From: Vibrio zhanjiangensis
GTDB lineage: Bacteria; Pseudomonadota; Gammaproteobacteria; Enterobacterales; Vibrionaceae
Assembly: GCF_030161235.1 (NCBI RefSeq)
Contig: NZ_BSPW01000082.1
Location: forward strand, 1-62,970
Direction: 5' to 3'
DNA: 62,970 nucleotides
In this document: positions 51,539 to 61,122 of the stretch, one piece after another
How the letters are laid out: the number at the start of each line of letters is the position of its first letter
Position numbering within the stretch: position 1 is the stretch's first letter
Translations under genes and position numbers: made by a program
The notes under the pieces: generated by a model
Told to the model about the DNA's origin: nothing
Database searches by the model: none
The model's input: the letters and a program-made list of their open reading frames with translations, nothing else

Positions 51539-53053
51539 ATGAAATATAATAAGACGTCTTTGGCTATCGCTCTTTCTGTTATTGCAATGAATGCGAATGC
51601 TGAGGAAAAATTATGGATATCGATCGGTTCAGATGCCTCTCAAACCGTCGCCAACGCGGGAGCTAAATCTGTTTTGCCTACCTCTCTAGCAAGCGCTAGT
51701 AACGTGTGGGTAGGGCAGGTAGATGAAGATCAGCTAGCAGGTTTGTCGCACGATATGCACGAAGAACATCATCGTTGCGGTGGTTATATGGTGCACCCAT
51801 CACTGCAAAGTGCCATGGCAGCAAGTGCAATGCCAGAAACATTAAGTAACTTCGCTATTCCCAAGTTATCACAGCAGGCTTTGGTTTCACCTTGGTTGTC
51901 ACAAGTCAATCCAGCTGAAATTACTCAGACCATTCGTTCACTGATGAGCTTTAACAACCGCTTCTATAAAACGACGTCGGGTTCACAAGCTTCTGATTGG
52001 ATTGCAAACGAATGGCGCTCATTAACGTCTGGACTTGCGAACGCCAATGTTACTCAGTTTTCTCATACGGGTTATAACCAAAAATCAGTGATATTGACTA
52101 TTGAGGGGACAGAAAGGCCAGATGAGTGGGTGATAATGGGAGGCCATCTTGACTCGACCGTGGGGTCAAGAACCAATGAATACTCCATCGCTCCTGGTGC
52201 TGATGATGATGCGTCGGGTATTGCCAGTGTTACTGAGATTATTCGTGTATTGGCTGAAAATAATTTTGCCCCTAAGCGCTCTATGGCATTTATGGGGTAT
52301 GCAGCAGAAGAAGTGGGTTTGCGAGGGTCTCAGGATATTGCTAACACGTACCGTTCTCAAGGCAAAAATGTGGTTTCGGTGCTGCAGCTAGACATGACCA
52401 ATCACAAAGGCTCGTCACAAGATATTGTCTTCATTACTGATTACACCGATAGCAGTTTAACTCAGTTTTTAACCGGTTTACTTGATGAGTATTTGCCTTC
52501 GCTCAGTTATGGTTATGATCGCTGCGGTTACGCTTGCTCTGATCATGCATCATGGCACAATGCTGGTTATTCTGCAGGTATGCCATTTGAGTCAAAATTT
52601 GGTGATTCCAATCGTCAAATTCATACCTCAAGAGACACACTTGAAAACTCAGATCCTACTGGTGCACACGCAGCCAAGTTTACTAAGTTAGGCTTGGCTT
52701 ACGCGGTGGAGATGGGTAATGCAAATGGAGGAAATCCTCCAACAGATAAAGTACTAAAAGATGGTGTCCCTGTGACTGGGCTGTCTGCTGCCTCGGGAAG
52801 TGAAATATCCTATAGTTTCGAGCTGGATTCTTCAAAGACTGTGGATATAAAAACGTCGGGTGGTTCTGGGGACTTGGACTTATATGTAAAATTTGGCTCA
52901 AAGGCAAGTAAGCAAAATTGGGATTGCCGCCCATATAGATATGGTAATAACGAAACCTGCACGTTTAGCAGTGCAACGCCAGGTACTTTTTATATTATGC
53001 TCAATGCCTATTCTTCATATTCTGGCGTCACGTTAGAAGCATCTACTCGCTAA
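51539..53053 (+). CDS. Secreted M28 leucine aminopeptidase with PPC domain
   Basis: 504 residues from ATG 51539, preceded by GGAGGAG; the upstream in-frame ATGs (51506, 51527) lack a signal-peptide-compatible context. It closely follows the Vibrio proteolyticus extracellular aminopeptidase: signal peptide to NANA, propeptide with MHEEHHRCGGYMVHPS, then the two-zinc catalytic domain. Ligands and base are in GGHLDST (His203), APGADDDASG, YAAEEVGLRG (Glu-Glu), LQLDMTN and the late His in QIHTSRDT. A PPC domain ends the protein. It removes N-terminal hydrophobic residues from peptides released by the nearby endoproteases. Confidence 0.96.
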   Translation: MKYNKTSLAIALSVIAMNANAEEKLWISIGSDASQTVANAGAKSVLPTSLASASNVWVGQVDEDQLAGLSHDMHEEHHRCGGYMVHPSLQSAMAASAMPETLSNFAIPKLSQQALVSPWLSQVNPAEITQTIRSLMSFNNRFYKTTSGSQASDWIANEWRSLTSGLANANVTQFSHTGYNQKSVILTIEGTERPDEWVIMGGHLDSTVGSRTNEYSIAPGADDDASGIASVTEIIRVLAENNFAPKRSMAFMGYAAEEVGLRGSQDIANTYRSQGKNVVSVLQLDMTNHKGSSQDIVFITDYTDSSLTQFLTGLLDEYLPSLSYGYDRCGYACSDHASWHNAGYSAGMPFESKFGDSNRQIHTSRDTLENSDPTGAHAAKFTKLGLAYAVEMGNANGGNPPTDKVLKDGVPVTGLSAASGSEISYSFELDSSKTVDIKTSGGSGDLDLYVKFGSKASKQNWDCRPYRYGNNETCTFSSATPGTFYIMLNAYSSYSGVTLEASTR

Positions 53054-53357
53054 CAGAACCAGATGGATGGATTTAGGTTGTACCATCCAGTTCTCTTAAT
53101 CTTCTGAATTAAATGATGAAATTTGATATTCATCATTATGCCTGATGTCTAACTCACCCATTGTCATGATAAATTTATATAATAAATGTTGCATATATTT
53201 GTGATGGGAAGCTAAGGTTATAGTGTTGGCTGGGTGTATTGACGGTTTAAACTTGAGCTAAAGCTCTACCATCACTGATTGTCGGTAATAACAACAACAG
53301 ACCTGATCGCATCCTTACATTTGTTTTGTTTGCTCGTACATGTAGTGAGGAAGCGCA
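53054..53357. other. Intergenic region before the chemoreceptor gene
   Basis: Three hundred bases without a gene. GGATGG (53065-53070) and CCATCC (53083-53088), together with AGAAC/GTTCT outside them, form an imperfect hairpin that may terminate the aminopeptidase transcript. The rest shows nothing that I can support. Confidence 0.4.
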
Positions 53358-55253
53358 ATGAATATCGGCTTTAAAACTCGAATCTATCTAGGGGTAGGTG
53401 CACTGGTAACCATCTCTTTGGTTGTACTCGGCACTCTCAATATTTCCTCCATGAAAGAAAAAATGGTCACTGCTTTGGTGAGTGAAACCCAAAATAAACT
53501 CAATTTCCATGTTACGGAACTTGAGCAAATGATGAAGTTTCGTATTGATTCTATTGCAACGGCAGCTGCTCAGTTTGGGACAAATCTGACTCCGGACGAA
53601 AATCAGAAATTGGTGTCTTTACTGGCGAGAACGGCTCGCTTTAGTAATGTTATTGTTACCTACGAAGACGGTCGTCACTTCATGTCGATAGAGGACAGTA
53701 GCAGCTTTGATTTTCGCGGTCGGGATTGGTATCAAGCGGCAAAACAAGCCTCGACGGTCACTTTAACTGATATTTATCAGGACAAAGTCACAAAAGAGAA
53801 CGTGGTCAGCGTGACCATGCCAATTAAACAAAATGGTAATGTGGTTGGAGTCCTGCTTGGTGATATTCAACTTGGCGGTGTTATTGATACGGTCAGTAAC
53901 ATGCGTTTCGCTGGGGGAGCTGCGACCTTAACCGATAGAAATGCGGTTTTTTTCGCCAGCGATGATCCGAATGATATTGGCAAAACACCATCGCAAGTCA
54001 GCTCGAACTTTGCCAAGATGGAAATGATGTTTGAGAGTCAGCAAAATGGTCATCTGACCTTCCCTTATCTTGGAATACAATTCGATGGTTATTTCCAAAG
54101 AGTGAATTTAACTCAAGATATGTATTGGACCTTAATGGTATTTGTTGATCAGGCAACGGCATTAGCAGAGGTAGACAAAGCAGAGCGAGAGGCCATTGTT
54201 ACAGGTGCAATTTTGTTTACTATCAGCTTTGGCGCAATTTTTATTATTATTCATTATGCCTACAAACCTTTACTTGTACTTAAGTCTGCTGTGCTCAATC
54301 TTTCTCACGGCAATGGGGACCTGACCCAGCGTCTCGAAGTGACTGGTAACGACGATTTAGGTCAGATTAGTCAGGGCTTTAACGAATTTGTACAAAGTCT
54401 ACAAGATATGATGTTACATATCTCTCGTGCAAGTGAAAACATATCGGCAAACTTGATTGATCTTAGAGACACGGCAAAGGAAAATGAATCCAAGCTATTG
54501 AGTCATTCGAGTGAAACTGAACAGGTAGTCACTGCTATCACTCAAATGAGTGAAAGCGCTCGTACCGTTGCTGAAAATGTTCATCAGTCAAATAAAATCA
54601 CCGATGCGGCAAGCGCAGAAGCGCAGTCTTCTTTGAACATTGTCAACAACGCCGTATCAACGGTGAGTGCATTAGTTACAGAAGTTGAGGATATGGCTGG
54701 ACGCATTGGCAGTATGAAAAAAGACGCCAACCGAATTAGTGATGTGCTGACTGTGATAGGTGAGATTTCTGAGCAAACCAATTTGCTGGCTTTAAATGCT
54801 GCTATTGAAGCTGCTAGAGCTGGAGAGCAAGGGCGTGGGTTTGCCGTTGTGGCAGATGAAGTGAGAGCGCTCGCTGCTCGAACTCAAAATAGTACCTCTG
54901 AAATTTCCGAAATGTTAAGCCAGCTACTCGAAGGCACCGAGCGCGTGGTGAGTGCGATGGAAGCAACCAAAGGTCAGTGTCAGTCAACGGCAGAAAAAAC
55001 ATCAGAAGTGTCAGAAAGTTTGAGCTTGATGACAGTTTCGGTCAAAGAGATTGATGATGTTAGCACCCAGATAGCCGCAGCAACAGAGCAGCAAAGTACC
55101 GTTGCTGAGGAGCTCAGTCGTAATATGTTGTCAATTCGTGAAATAGTCGACGCTTTAGTAAGCAGTGGGCAGCAGACCGTGGCGGCTACAGAGTCTTTGA
55201 ATGATTCTAACCATGAGCTTGAAAGGTTGGTGGCTAACTTCAAACTAAGATAA
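53358..55253 (+). CDS. Methyl-accepting chemotaxis protein with dCache sensor
   Basis: 631 residues: first membrane helix (about 9-29), periplasmic dCache_1 domain (about 33-270), second helix (about 277-297), HAMP, and a cytoplasmic signalling domain with the conserved hairpin tip EQTNLLALNAAIEAARAGEQ. The sensor contains FRGRDWYQAAK, TLTDIYQD and GVLLGDIQL, similar to the amino-acid-binding dCache pattern (R-x-W-Y, Y-x-D, later D), so an amino acid ligand is plausible but not proven. There is no C-terminal CheR-docking pentapeptide. GAGGAAG precedes the ATG. Its position between protease and peptide-permease genes fits a nutrient receptor. Confidence 0.93.
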   Translation: MNIGFKTRIYLGVGALVTISLVVLGTLNISSMKEKMVTALVSETQNKLNFHVTELEQMMKFRIDSIATAAAQFGTNLTPDENQKLVSLLARTARFSNVIVTYEDGRHFMSIEDSSSFDFRGRDWYQAAKQASTVTLTDIYQDKVTKENVVSVTMPIKQNGNVVGVLLGDIQLGGVIDTVSNMRFAGGAATLTDRNAVFFASDDPNDIGKTPSQVSSNFAKMEMMFESQQNGHLTFPYLGIQFDGYFQRVNLTQDMYWTLMVFVDQATALAEVDKAEREAIVTGAILFTISFGAIFIIIHYAYKPLLVLKSAVLNLSHGNGDLTQRLEVTGNDDLGQISQGFNEFVQSLQDMMLHISRASENISANLIDLRDTAKENESKLLSHSSETEQVVTAITQMSESARTVAENVHQSNKITDAASAEAQSSLNIVNNAVSTVSALVTEVEDMAGRIGSMKKDANRISDVLTVIGEISEQTNLLALNAAIEAARAGEQGRGFAVVADEVRALAARTQNSTSEISEMLSQLLEGTERVVSAMEATKGQCQSTAEKTSEVSESLSLMTVSVKEIDDVSTQIAAATEQQSTVAEELSRNMLSIREIVDALVSSGQQTVAATESLNDSNHELERLVANFKLR

Positions 55254-55275
55254 TCCTTTGCGACTATGAATCCTT

Positions 55276-55294
55276 TGGGCTGAGTTTAGGCCCA
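55276..55294 (+). terminator. Possible terminator after the chemoreceptor gene
   Basis: TGGGC (55276-55280) and GCCCA (55290-55294) form a short stem followed by TTTCT. It is weak but well placed, 22 bases after the stop. Confidence 0.45.
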
Positions 55295-55398
55295 TTTCTA
55301 ATCCTTTAGAATCCCTTGTGCAGGCTAACTGCATTTGATGCTCTTTATTTTGTGTTTTTAAGTGATATATAGATCAATACTGGTGAGGGGTAGAAGAT

Positions 55399-57072
55399 AT
55401 GGCTCATGTAACTTCTTCGCGCGAAAAAGATTCGGTGGGTGCCAATGCATTATCGACTGAGTATCTGCAAAAGTATCAACAATTGATGCAATGCTTTTTT
55501 AGTCGAGACAAAACATTATGGCCGCTATTTTCGCCACCTGAGATCAGCCGGCTAGTAAAAGGTGAATCGCCGTTTTCTAAGCAGCATGTCAGTCACCTTG
55601 AAAAGGAATTACGCGAGCGAAAAGACATACCCTCGCAGATGCAGCCCTTAACCGATCCCTTTGATCCTCTTGCTTTATTCGCAGCTTATCAGTGTAAAGA
55701 TTGGCAGGACCCGAAAGCCGTTGAAAATGTTATTTCTACACCCTGTGATCCAGCCATTCATGGAGCCATGTTAGCGACAATAAAAAATCCAAACTTAGTC
55801 TACAGTGAGTATGCAGGGATGGCGGTTGAGTTGGAAAAAGTGGTCGTCCGTCAAATCGCGTCCTTAGTTGGCTACGACCCTTCATGTGCGGAAGGATTGT
55901 TTACACAAGGTGGCACATTTTGCAATCTTTATGGCTATTTGCTTGGTCTTCGTAAGACGTTTCCTAAATCAAGTACTCAAGGTATCGCAGGTCGCAATTT
56001 TTGTATGCTTAACTCTGAGTCAGGCCATTACTCCAATATGACTAATCTATCCCTATTAGGTATAGACATGGAAAGACAAGTCATTCGAATACGCATTAAT
56101 CGAAACAATCAAATCTGTCTTGATGATCTTGAGCGTCAATTAGAGACTTGTTTTAGGCAGGGGGTCTTGGTGCCAACCATAATGCTAACATGTGGTACCA
56201 CAGATACGTTTGCTATCGATGATATAAGCTCAGTGCGCAAAATAGTCGAACGTTTGTGTCGTCACTATGAAATACCTCGAGCGCCTCATATTCACGTTGA
56301 TGCGGCAGTAGGGTGGAGCCTGCTCTTTTTTCTCGACTATGATTTGGAATTTAATCCGCTGGCTATTAATAAGGCTACGATCAAGAGTTTGCGCTATTTA
56401 AAAAAAATGTTGGAAGGCTTAAAAGACGCTGACTCTTTCACGGTAGATTTCCAAAAATGGGGCTATGTGCCTTATACATCCAGTCTATTCATGGTGCGAG
56501 AGGGTACCGATTTTGACAAGCTTCAGCAACAAGCCAGTTATTTTTCGTATTTTGAAGACCAGCTTAAGAGTGAAACTCATCTTCAATCTACTATCGAATG
56601 CTCTCGAGGAGCTGTTGGAGTATTTTCTGCTTACTCGGCATTACAATTTCTTGGCAAAGAAGGGTACCAAGTTATTCTGGCTCATGGTTTACAAAATGCT
56701 AATTATATGCGTGAAAAACTGGAAAGGATAAGCAGCTGCAAAGTTTTATGCCCGTCAAACCATGGTCCGTCGGTCGCATTTCGCTTATACCCTAAACAGT
56801 TTAGAGCCGTGCCTGAAGCATTCTACAAGGAAATAAAATTGGAAGCGGGAAAGTATAATAAAAGCATCATTAACCAAGTGTCATCTTATCATCGTCAACA
56901 TTTCGTCGCGAGAAAGGGCAAAGGTCTCAAGACCAATTGGGTTGATTCTGTTACTCATACTGATTACACCCCGAGTGGCAAGTGCTTGGCGATTCCGGGT
57001 GAAAAAGCGGTTTTTCTTAATCCTTACACCTCACGTAGCGATATTGATGCTTTTTGTCACTTACTCTACTGA
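55399..57072 (+). CDS. Group II PLP-dependent decarboxylase
   Basis: 557-residue fold-type I decarboxylase of the glutamate/aromatic-amino-acid family. Landmarks are GLFTQGGTFCNLYGYL, NSESGHYSNM (the His stacking on PLP), CGTTDTFAIDD, HIHVDAAVGW (Asp binding the pyridine nitrogen) and the PLP lysine in VDFQKWGYVPYTS. Length and layout resemble Vibrio PanP-type aspartate decarboxylases and glutamate decarboxylase relatives, but I cannot assign the substrate. HVDAAVGWS replaces the common HVDAAxGG. GAGGGG lies 9 bases before the ATG. It stands alone between the chemoreceptor and opp genes. Confidence 0.85.
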   Translation: MAHVTSSREKDSVGANALSTEYLQKYQQLMQCFFSRDKTLWPLFSPPEISRLVKGESPFSKQHVSHLEKELRERKDIPSQMQPLTDPFDPLALFAAYQCKDWQDPKAVENVISTPCDPAIHGAMLATIKNPNLVYSEYAGMAVELEKVVVRQIASLVGYDPSCAEGLFTQGGTFCNLYGYLLGLRKTFPKSSTQGIAGRNFCMLNSESGHYSNMTNLSLLGIDMERQVIRIRINRNNQICLDDLERQLETCFRQGVLVPTIMLTCGTTDTFAIDDISSVRKIVERLCRHYEIPRAPHIHVDAAVGWSLLFFLDYDLEFNPLAINKATIKSLRYLKKMLEGLKDADSFTVDFQKWGYVPYTSSLFMVREGTDFDKLQQQASYFSYFEDQLKSETHLQSTIECSRGAVGVFSAYSALQFLGKEGYQVILAHGLQNANYMREKLERISSCKVLCPSNHGPSVAFRLYPKQFRAVPEAFYKEIKLEAGKYNKSIINQVSSYHRQHFVARKGKGLKTNWVDSVTHTDYTPSGKCLAIPGEKAVFLNPYTSRSDIDAFCHLLY

Positions 57073-57524
57073 CCTCAAATATTAAAATTGGCCTTAAAAC
57101 GTTTGTTATTACCTTGCTCAACCTGTTATCGCTTGCGGTCTATTGAGGTTTTATTTTTTTATTTTTTGTATTTTTATTGTTAATTCAAATGTCGAATATC
57201 TCAGCATTAAGGCAATAAGTAGACATTTTACTGAACATGTTGATGCTGTGATATCAGTCTAAATAGTGCAGGTCTATAGTGAGCGAAGGTCGATATCTTC
57301 TGTAATATTTTTTTCAAAATGTTGCATGGATCGGAGAATTAAGCCGATTTTTGCTACATTTTTATGGCAAATCAAGTGGAGGATTGATAATGTGTGCTGC
57401 AATCTTCGTAAGCTTTTAGTGTTTTGTGCTTAATTATTACACTAAATAATGCTAAATCACTATTTCTTATAAGTAGACTTACGAAGGTGTCATGGATGCA
57501 AATTGAAAAATTCGGAGTTTACGC
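57073..57524 (+). promoter_or_regulatory. oppA upstream region with long leader
   Basis: About 450 AT-rich bases. The last 150 hold a short reading frame (57390-57419) with a strong ribosome binding site and a long-range inverted repeat: CTTCGTAAG at 57404-57412, inside that frame, can pair with CTTACGAAG at 57478-57486, 39 bases before the oppA start. Translation of the short frame would cover the first arm, which suggests a leader-dependent switch. CGGAG precedes ATG 57525. Confidence 0.45.
57390..57419 (+). CDS. Possible nine-codon leader peptide (MCAAIFVSF) upstream of oppA
   Basis: GGAGG at 57378-57382 stands seven bases before ATG 57390. The frame encodes MCAAIFVSF and ends with TAG. 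Its 3' half contains one arm of an inverted repeat whose other arm is near the oppA ribosome binding site, so ribosome movement here could alter oppA expression. Sequence evidence only; a chance frame cannot be excluded. Confidence 0.4.
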   Translation: MCAAIFVSF

Positions 57525-59165
57525 ATGTACAAGAATAAGATCACTCAAGCCCTTCTTCTTGGGGCAAGTTTGGCCGTCGCGGTCACTTCTACTTACACTT
57601 TCGCCGCAGATGTTCCAGCAGGCACTCAACTCGCTAAAACACAAGAGCTGGTTCGCGGTAACGGCGCGGAAGTTTCTTCACTTGATCCCCATAAGACAGA
57701 AGGTGTTCCTGAATCCAATGTGCTGCGCGATTTGATGGAAGGGCTGGTTATTCAAGATGCGATGGGTAACACAATTCCTGGCGCAGCGGAATCTTGGACA
57801 ACAGAAGACAATAAAACCTTTACCTTTAAAATTCGCAAAGATGCCAAGTGGTCAAATGGTGATCCTGTCACTGCGTATGATTTTGAGTACAGTTTTAAGC
57901 GAGTAGCCGATCCAAAAACAGCGTCTCCATATTCTTGGTATATTGAATATGCCAAAATTAAAAACGCCAGTGATGTCATCGTTGGTAAAAAAGGCAAAGA
58001 TGAATTAGGTGTAAAAGCTGTAGATGCTCAGACATTGGTTTTGGAAACCGAAATACCGTTGCCGCACTTGGTGAAAATGCTGGCTCATACCACTATGTAC
58101 CCTGTACATAAAGCGACAGTTGAAAAATATGGTGATAGTTGGACCAAACCAGAGCACTATGTTTCGAACGGTGCGTACACACTTAAAAATTGGGTGGTTA
58201 ACGAAAAGATAGTTGCCGAACGTAACAAAAATTATTGGGACAATAGCCATACGGTTATTGATAAAGTAACCTATCTCCCGATTGAGAGTCAGAATGCGGA
58301 AATGAACCGCTTTTTATCTGGCGAGATTCATATGACAGATGAATTACCAGATGAACAATTTAAGCGTTTAGTCAGAGATTACCCGCAAAATGTGGCCGTA
58401 AACCCATGGCTGTGTACTTATTACTACGGGTTTAACAATAAGCGCCCTCCTTTTGACGATGTACGTGTCCGTAAAGCACTTTCTTATACCATTGATCGAG
58501 ATATCGTGACTAAAGCGATTTTGGGGCAAGGTCAATTACCAGCCTATGCTCTCACTCATAGTGGGGTGACAGGTTTTTCTCCTGATGCGCCAGAATACGC
58601 CAAAATGACGCAGAAAGAGCGTGTGGCCAAAGCAAAAGAGTTGTTAACTGAGGCCGGCTTTAACAGTGGTCATCCTCTTGATTTTACTTTGTTGTACAAC
58701 ACTGACGATAACCATAAAAAGATTGCGGTTGCGGTGCAATCAATGTGGAAGAAATCATTGGGTAGCTTTGTTAATGTAGAGCTCGAAAATCAAGAGTGGA
58801 AAACGTACTTAGAGAGCTCTAAACAAGGAGACTTTGATGTACGCCGAGCAGGGTGGTGCGCGGATTATAACGAAGCATCAACTTTCTTAAGTGTCGCGAT
58901 GACGGATAACGGACAAAACGATCAGAAGTACTCAAGTGCCATCTATGATAAAGCCATGAATGATGCAGTTAACGTGGCAAAAACGGACGAGGAACGTAAC
59001 CAGTTTTACGCAATTGCAGAAGCACAACTCGCTAAAGACATGCCAATAGCACCGATATATCAATACGTTAAATCACGCTTGGTCAGTGCTCAAATCGGCG
59101 GGTATCCAGAGAAGAACCCTCAGGATAATGTCTACTCGAAAGATCTATACCTTATCAAAAAATAG
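57525..59165 (+). CDS. oppA: Oligopeptide-binding protein OppA
   Basis: 546-residue periplasmic family 5 binding protein. The signal peptide ends at TFA (about residue 28), with no lipobox. Characteristic segments: ELVRGNGAEVSSLDPHKTEG at the start of the mature protein, NGDPVTAYDFEYSFKRV, YYGFNNKRPPFDDVRVRKAL and GWCADYNEASTFL. It captures short peptides for import by OppBCDF. A hairpin with T-run between oppA and oppB probably limits downstream transcription, so that OppA is made in excess. Confidence 0.95.
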   Translation: MYKNKITQALLLGASLAVAVTSTYTFAADVPAGTQLAKTQELVRGNGAEVSSLDPHKTEGVPESNVLRDLMEGLVIQDAMGNTIPGAAESWTTEDNKTFTFKIRKDAKWSNGDPVTAYDFEYSFKRVADPKTASPYSWYIEYAKIKNASDVIVGKKGKDELGVKAVDAQTLVLETEIPLPHLVKMLAHTTMYPVHKATVEKYGDSWTKPEHYVSNGAYTLKNWVVNEKIVAERNKNYWDNSHTVIDKVTYLPIESQNAEMNRFLSGEIHMTDELPDEQFKRLVRDYPQNVAVNPWLCTYYYGFNNKRPPFDDVRVRKALSYTIDRDIVTKAILGQGQLPAYALTHSGVTGFSPDAPEYAKMTQKERVAKAKELLTEAGFNSGHPLDFTLLYNTDDNHKKIAVAVQSMWKKSLGSFVNVELENQEWKTYLESSKQGDFDVRRAGWCADYNEASTFLSVAMTDNGQNDQKYSSAIYDKAMNDAVNVAKTDEERNQFYAIAEAQLAKDMPIAPIYQYVKSRLVSAQIGGYPEKNPQDNVYSKDLYLIKK

Positions 59166-59181
59166 TCTCTGAGTAACAAAC

Positions 59182-59223
59182 CCAGTGTGTTAATAGCGCC
59201 TGTTATTAACACACTGGTTTTTT
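59182..59223 (+). terminator. Intra-operon hairpin between oppA and oppB
   Basis: CCAGTGTGTTAATA (59182-59195) pairs perfectly with TATTAACACACTGG (59204-59217), followed by six Ts. This is a full intrinsic-terminator shape inside the operon, 17 bases before the oppB ATG; partial readthrough or 3'-end protection of oppA mRNA are the usual explanations. Confidence 0.88.
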
Positions 59224-59239
59224 AGATGTGAGTTGTCTT

Positions 59240-60160
59240 ATGTTAAAGCTAATTTTTTCTCGTGCTCTCGAAGCAATCCCCACTTTATTAGTGCTTATCA
59301 CAGTGTCATTCTTTCTGATGCGTTTTGCACCCGGTAATCCTTTTTCTTCTGAGAAAACCCTTCCGCCAGAGGTTATGCAGAACATTAACGAGAAATACGG
59401 GTTAGATAAGCCAGTGTTTGAGCAGTACACCACGTATTTAGGTAATATTCTTCAAGGGGACTTTGGTCCATCGTTTAAATACAAAGATTATAGTGTTAAT
59501 GAACTGGTCTCTGATGCATTACCAGTATCGGCTAAAGTGGGAACGGTCGCCTTTATCTTTACGGTGATCGTGGGAGTTTTCATTGGAACCATGGCAGCGC
59601 TCAAACAGAACACTTGGCTCGATTATACTATTATGTCGACCTCTATGATTGGTATTGTGCTGCCGTCTTTTGTCTTTTCACCTGTGCTCATTTATATCTT
59701 CTCCATATGGTTAGGATGGTTCCCTGCCGGTGGATGGAATGGTGGAGCCGCGCAATATATGGTGCTTCCTGTCCTTGGTATGTCGTTCCTCTATATTGCT
59801 ACCTTTGCTCGCATCACACGTGGCTCTATGATCGAAACCCTCAACAGTAACTTTATTCGTACTGCAAGAGCAAAAGGGTTGAGCTATCGATACATCATCA
59901 TCAAACACGCACTCAAACCTGCACTGCTTCCTGTTGTCTCTTATATGGGGCCTGCATTTGTCGGTATTATTACAGGGTCAGTGGTGATTGAAACCATATT
60001 TGGTTTACCAGGAATTGGTAAGCTTTTTGTCAATGCAGCTTTCAACCGAGACTATTCGCTGGTGATGGGAATAACGATTTTAATTGGTTTCCTATTCATT
60101 TTATTTAATGCGGTTGTCGATGTTTTGCTAGCGATGATTGATCCGAAAATTCGCTACTAA
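59240..60160 (+). CDS. oppB: Oligopeptide permease OppB
   Basis: 306-residue inner membrane permease with six helices. The N-terminal LEAIPTLLVLITVSFFLMRF segment and the EAA coupling loop (RTARAKGLSYRYIIIKHALK) are typical of OppB/DppB. ATG 59240 is preferred; GTG 59228 would add four residues. The T-run of the preceding hairpin lies directly upstream, so ribosome loading may depend on melting that hairpin. It forms the channel with OppC. Confidence 0.95.
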   Translation: MLKLIFSRALEAIPTLLVLITVSFFLMRFAPGNPFSSEKTLPPEVMQNINEKYGLDKPVFEQYTTYLGNILQGDFGPSFKYKDYSVNELVSDALPVSAKVGTVAFIFTVIVGVFIGTMAALKQNTWLDYTIMSTSMIGIVLPSFVFSPVLIYIFSIWLGWFPAGGWNGGAAQYMVLPVLGMSFLYIATFARITRGSMIETLNSNFIRTARAKGLSYRYIIIKHALKPALLPVVSYMGPAFVGIITGSVVIETIFGLPGIGKLFVNAAFNRDYSLVMGITILIGFLFILFNAVVDVLLAMIDPKIRY

Positions 60161-60176
60161 CAAGGAAGTTGGAAGT

Positions 60177-61079
60177 ATGTTAACAAAAAAAGAAAACTTA
60201 GAAGCGATAGAAAAATTTTCCGAAGAATTGGAAATTCAAGGTCGCAGCCTTTGGCAGGATGCGCGTATTCGTTTTATGCGAAATCGTGCAGCCATGATGA
60301 GCCTGCTGATCTTATTTATTATGACTCTGGCGGTTATTTTCTTGCCTATGATTGCGCCCTATACCTTTGATGATACTGATTGGTATGCGATGCATGTAGG
60401 TCCAAGTGCAGAACACTGGTTTGGTACGGACAGTTTAGGTCGAGATCTTTATGTCAGGACCTTAATGGGGGGGCGAATCTCACTCATGGTCGGTGTCATG
60501 GGGGCGTTTGTTGCCGTATTGATTGGTACCCTTTATGGTGCGACGTCAGGGTTTATTGGCGGTAGAACAGACCGCGTTATGATGCGTATCCTTGAGATCC
60601 TTTACGCTGTGCCTTTCATGTTTTTGGTCATTGTGTTGGTGACATTTTTTGGCCGAAATATCTTTTTGATTTTTGTCGCCATTGGTGCGATTGCTTGGCT
60701 AGATATGGCCCGTATTGTTCGTGGCCAGACACTGAGCTTGCGCAGCAAAGAATTTATTGAGGCTGCCCACGTATGTGGTGTGAGTAAGTGGAAAATTATT
60801 ACTCGCCATATTGTTCCTAACGTGCTCGGTATTGTTGCTGTGTATTCTACCTTACTGATTCCAAGTATGATCTTAACCGAATCGTTTTTGTCATTTTTGG
60901 GGCTGGGTGTCCAAGAGCCTATGACAAGTTGGGGCGCCTTGCTTCAAGAAGGTTCTCAGACAATGGAAATTGCCATTTGGCAGCTTATTTTCCCAGCCGC
61001 ATTTATGGTGGTGACGCTATTTTGTTTTAACTATGTTGGTGATGGTCTGCGCGATGCGCTTGATCCTAAAGACAGATAA
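60177..61079 (+). CDS. oppC: Oligopeptide permease OppC
   Basis: 300-residue permease: OppC_N segment (FMRNRAAMMSLLILFIMTLA), six helices, and the coupling loop EAAHVCGVSKWKIITRHIVP. GTDSLGRDLYVR is the family's periplasmic motif. AAGGAAG precedes ATG 60177; the longer in-frame start at 60138 would overlap oppB by 23 bases and lacks a good site. It pairs with OppB. Confidence 0.95.
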   Translation: MLTKKENLEAIEKFSEELEIQGRSLWQDARIRFMRNRAAMMSLLILFIMTLAVIFLPMIAPYTFDDTDWYAMHVGPSAEHWFGTDSLGRDLYVRTLMGGRISLMVGVMGAFVAVLIGTLYGATSGFIGGRTDRVMMRILEILYAVPFMFLVIVLVTFFGRNIFLIFVAIGAIAWLDMARIVRGQTLSLRSKEFIEAAHVCGVSKWKIITRHIVPNVLGIVAVYSTLLIPSMILTESFLSFLGLGVQEPMTSWGALLQEGSQTMEIAIWQLIFPAAFMVVTLFCFNYVGDGLRDALDPKDR

Positions 61080-61122
61080 CTAAAAGCAATACATTATAAA
61101 ATCTATAAAGAGTAAGGAAGCA

